From Micromonospora sp. ATA32 (lineage in GTDB: Bacteria > Actinomycetota > Actinomycetes > Mycobacteriales > Micromonosporaceae): a stretch of 35,709 bases of DNA. Location: NCBI GenBank assembly GCA_016802835.1, contig JAEVHO010000006.1, positions 1-35,709 on the forward strand. The letters are read 5' to 3'. The notes beneath the pieces were generated by a model. The model made no database searches, was not told the DNA's origin, and was given only the letters and a program-made list of their open reading frames with translations. The position numbers were made by a program, and so were the translations under genes. Shown piece by piece: positions 34,867 to 35,709 of this stretch. The first letter of the stretch is position 1. Every line of letters starts with the position of its first letter.

Positions 34867-35550
34867 ATGTCCGACGCACATCTCACCGAGCGTCAGCTCG
34901 CCGAGGGGCCCGACCCGATCGACCTGACCGACGAACCGATCCAGCTGAGCAACCGCGATCCGGACGACACTCCCGGTGGCCGGAGGACCCGCTCGCGTGG
35001 TCGGCGGGTGGCCGTGGCGGTCGCCCTCGTCGCTGGTCTCGCCGGCGTCGGCGCCCTCGGTACGGCGGGCTGGCGGGTGAACCAGCAGAAGGACACCAAA
35101 CTGAGCACCCCGGCGCAGGTGGCGGGCCTGAGTCGCGACGACTCAGAGCGGGCTCGGAGCACCGCCGACTACCTGCGCAGCGGGTTCTCCGCGGACATCG
35201 ACCTGGACCGCAGCTTCGGCACCGTCTACCGCGATCCCGCGGACGACAAACGCTCCGTGCTCATCTTCGGCGGCACCACCTTGCTCTGGCAGCCGGAACG
35301 CGACCTGGACAGCCTGTTCGGCCTGATGACCGACGCGACCGGCAAGGTGACCGGGATGCGGGACGTACCGGCCGGCCGGCTCGGCGGCGTGATGAAGTGC
35401 GGCAACACCAGCGGCGACGGCGGCGACTTCGCGGTCTGCGGCTGGGCCGACCACGGCAGCGTGGTGATGGCGATGTTCCCCGGGCGGTCGGTCGACGCCG
35501 CCGGCAGCCTGCTCCGGCAGATCCGCGAGGGCATCCAGACGCGCGGCTGA
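34867..35550 (+). CDS. Membrane-anchored protein of unknown function (paralogue of 20944-21639)
   Basis: 227 residues. A charged cytosolic N-terminus (MSDAHLTERQLAEGPDPIDL) ends in an Arg cluster (RRTRSRGRR), followed by a single helix VAVAVALVAGLAGVGALGTA and an exported domain. Matching positions with the product at 20944-21639: TPAQVAGL / LPEQVADL, DDKRSVLIFGGTTLL / DGKRVTVFGGTGFRL, MKCGN / AQCAV, FAVCGWADHGSVV / VVVCTSVDYGSLA, LLRQIREGI / LLETLREEI. The two cysteines may form a disulfide. ATG 34867 fits a leaderless promoter. Function unknown; the location next to valS and an rRNA operon says little. Confidence 0.8.
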   Translation: MSDAHLTERQLAEGPDPIDLTDEPIQLSNRDPDDTPGGRRTRSRGRRVAVAVALVAGLAGVGALGTAGWRVNQQKDTKLSTPAQVAGLSRDDSERARSTADYLRSGFSADIDLDRSFGTVYRDPADDKRSVLIFGGTTLLWQPERDLDSLFGLMTDATGKVTGMRDVPAGRLGGVMKCGNTSGDGGDFAVCGWADHGSVVMAMFPGRSVDAAGSLLRQIREGIQTRG

Positions 35551-35615
35551 TGCCCAGGTCGGGCGCACCCGCCGATCGCCGGTCGGTGTTCTCACCGTTG
35601 TCCGACCGGGAATAC

Positions 35616-35651
35616 AAATTAGGGCCACCCCCGAAGGGGTGGCCCTAATTT
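35616..35651 (-). terminator. Rho-independent terminator of the rRNA operon
   Basis: AAATTAGGGCCACCCC (35616-35631) and GGGGTGGCCCTAATTT (35636-35651) form a perfect 16-bp stem; on the minus strand the loop is a UUCG tetraloop closed by C-G and followed by a U-rich stretch. This is the strongest terminator in the window, just after the 5S rRNA. Confidence 0.95.
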
Positions 35652-35659
35652 GAATGGTT

Positions 35660-35709
35660 GTCCGGCGGCGTCCTACTCTCCCACACCCTCCCGAGTGCAG
35701 TACCATCGG
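35660..35709 (-). rRNA. rrf: 5S ribosomal RNA, 3' end
   Basis: Read on the minus strand, the last 50 bases contain CCGATGGTACTGCACTCGGG and GTGTGGGAGAGTAGGACGCC, ending GCCGGAC, the conserved helix IV/V and 3' strand of bacterial 5S rRNA. The 5' part lies beyond the window. It implies a 16S-23S-5S operon reading into the window from the right. The exact mature 3' end (about 35660) is estimated. Confidence 0.93.

Noticed and set aside
1-35709. CRISPR array, prophage, intact insertion sequence or tRNA gene
   Set aside because: No regularly spaced repeats, cas or phage genes, transposase motifs or cloverleaf sequences were found; the short tandem repeats seen have two or three copies only.

Overview
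This is a very GC-rich (about 70 percent) chromosomal segment of an actinomycete, most likely Micromonosporaceae (Micromonospora or a close relative). The lineage call rests on mycothiol genes (mshA and a DinB/MDMPI-type mycothiol-dependent enzyme), the heparin-binding-haemagglutinin-like gene followed by a DUF2516 gene (the hbhA order of mycobacteria), the valS-folC-DUF4233 operon, a translational T-box in front of ileS, GTG/TTG starts and many leaderless promoters. The genus is an inference; the phylum is secure.

Layout. 1-2623 (+): end of an HbhA-like protein, DUF2516 membrane protein, alpha/beta hydrolase, AlaX-type alanyl-tRNA editing protein. 2699-5770: PP2C-like protein (-), SDR (+), WYL regulator (-). 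5867-7914: EI24/CysZ-like membrane protein (+), a deleted macro-domain gene (+), tandem GNAT (-). 7915-8775: small accessory patch with a RidA remnant, an AlpA-like small HTH protein (-) and a divergent orphan gene (+) around a cluster of GTCAAC half-sites. 8865-14508 (-): sugar operon of binding protein, two permeases, GH1 beta-glucosidase and LacI repressor, with two LacI-type palindromes at its promoter. It resembles the cebEFG-bglC-cebR system for cellobiose or beta-glucosides. 14679-18318: MDMPI-type enzyme (-), murB (+), SAM methyltransferase (-), SDR (-). 18511-21639 (+): mshA, YbjN protein, a Rho_N-domain ORF running into a membrane protein. 21690-25738 (-): PlsC-type acyltransferase and ileS with its T-box leader. 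26140-28421 (+): remnants of an ABC exporter and an OafA-type membrane acyltransferase. 28588-30421: ndk (-), TM-VOC fusion protein (+). 30431-34797 (-): valS, folC, DUF4233 as an overlapping operon. 34867-35550 (+): membrane-anchored protein paralogous to the one at about 21 kb. 35616-35709: the 3' end of a 5S rRNA (-) and its terminator, so an rRNA operon lies just outside the right edge.

The most striking property is damage. About 15 genes, including the essential ileS, valS, ndk and mshA, carry one- or two-base indels, mostly in G/C runs, and three loci (macro domain, ABC ATPase, ABC permease) lack whole catalytic or membrane segments. Indels in indispensable tRNA synthetases argue for sequence or consensus error rather than real pseudogenes; the larger deletions are less easily dismissed. 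Coordinates of frameshifted genes therefore span all frames of the reconstructed product.

I did not find a CRISPR array, prophage, secondary-metabolite cluster or intact insertion sequence. The most interesting regulatory content is the ileS T-box, the CebR-like operator pair, the small accessory pair with clustered half-sites, and the consistent (T/C)AnnnT-6/8-nt-start-codon architecture of leaderless genes. The most interesting uncharacterised proteins are the two paralogous membrane-anchored proteins and the TM-VOC fusion.
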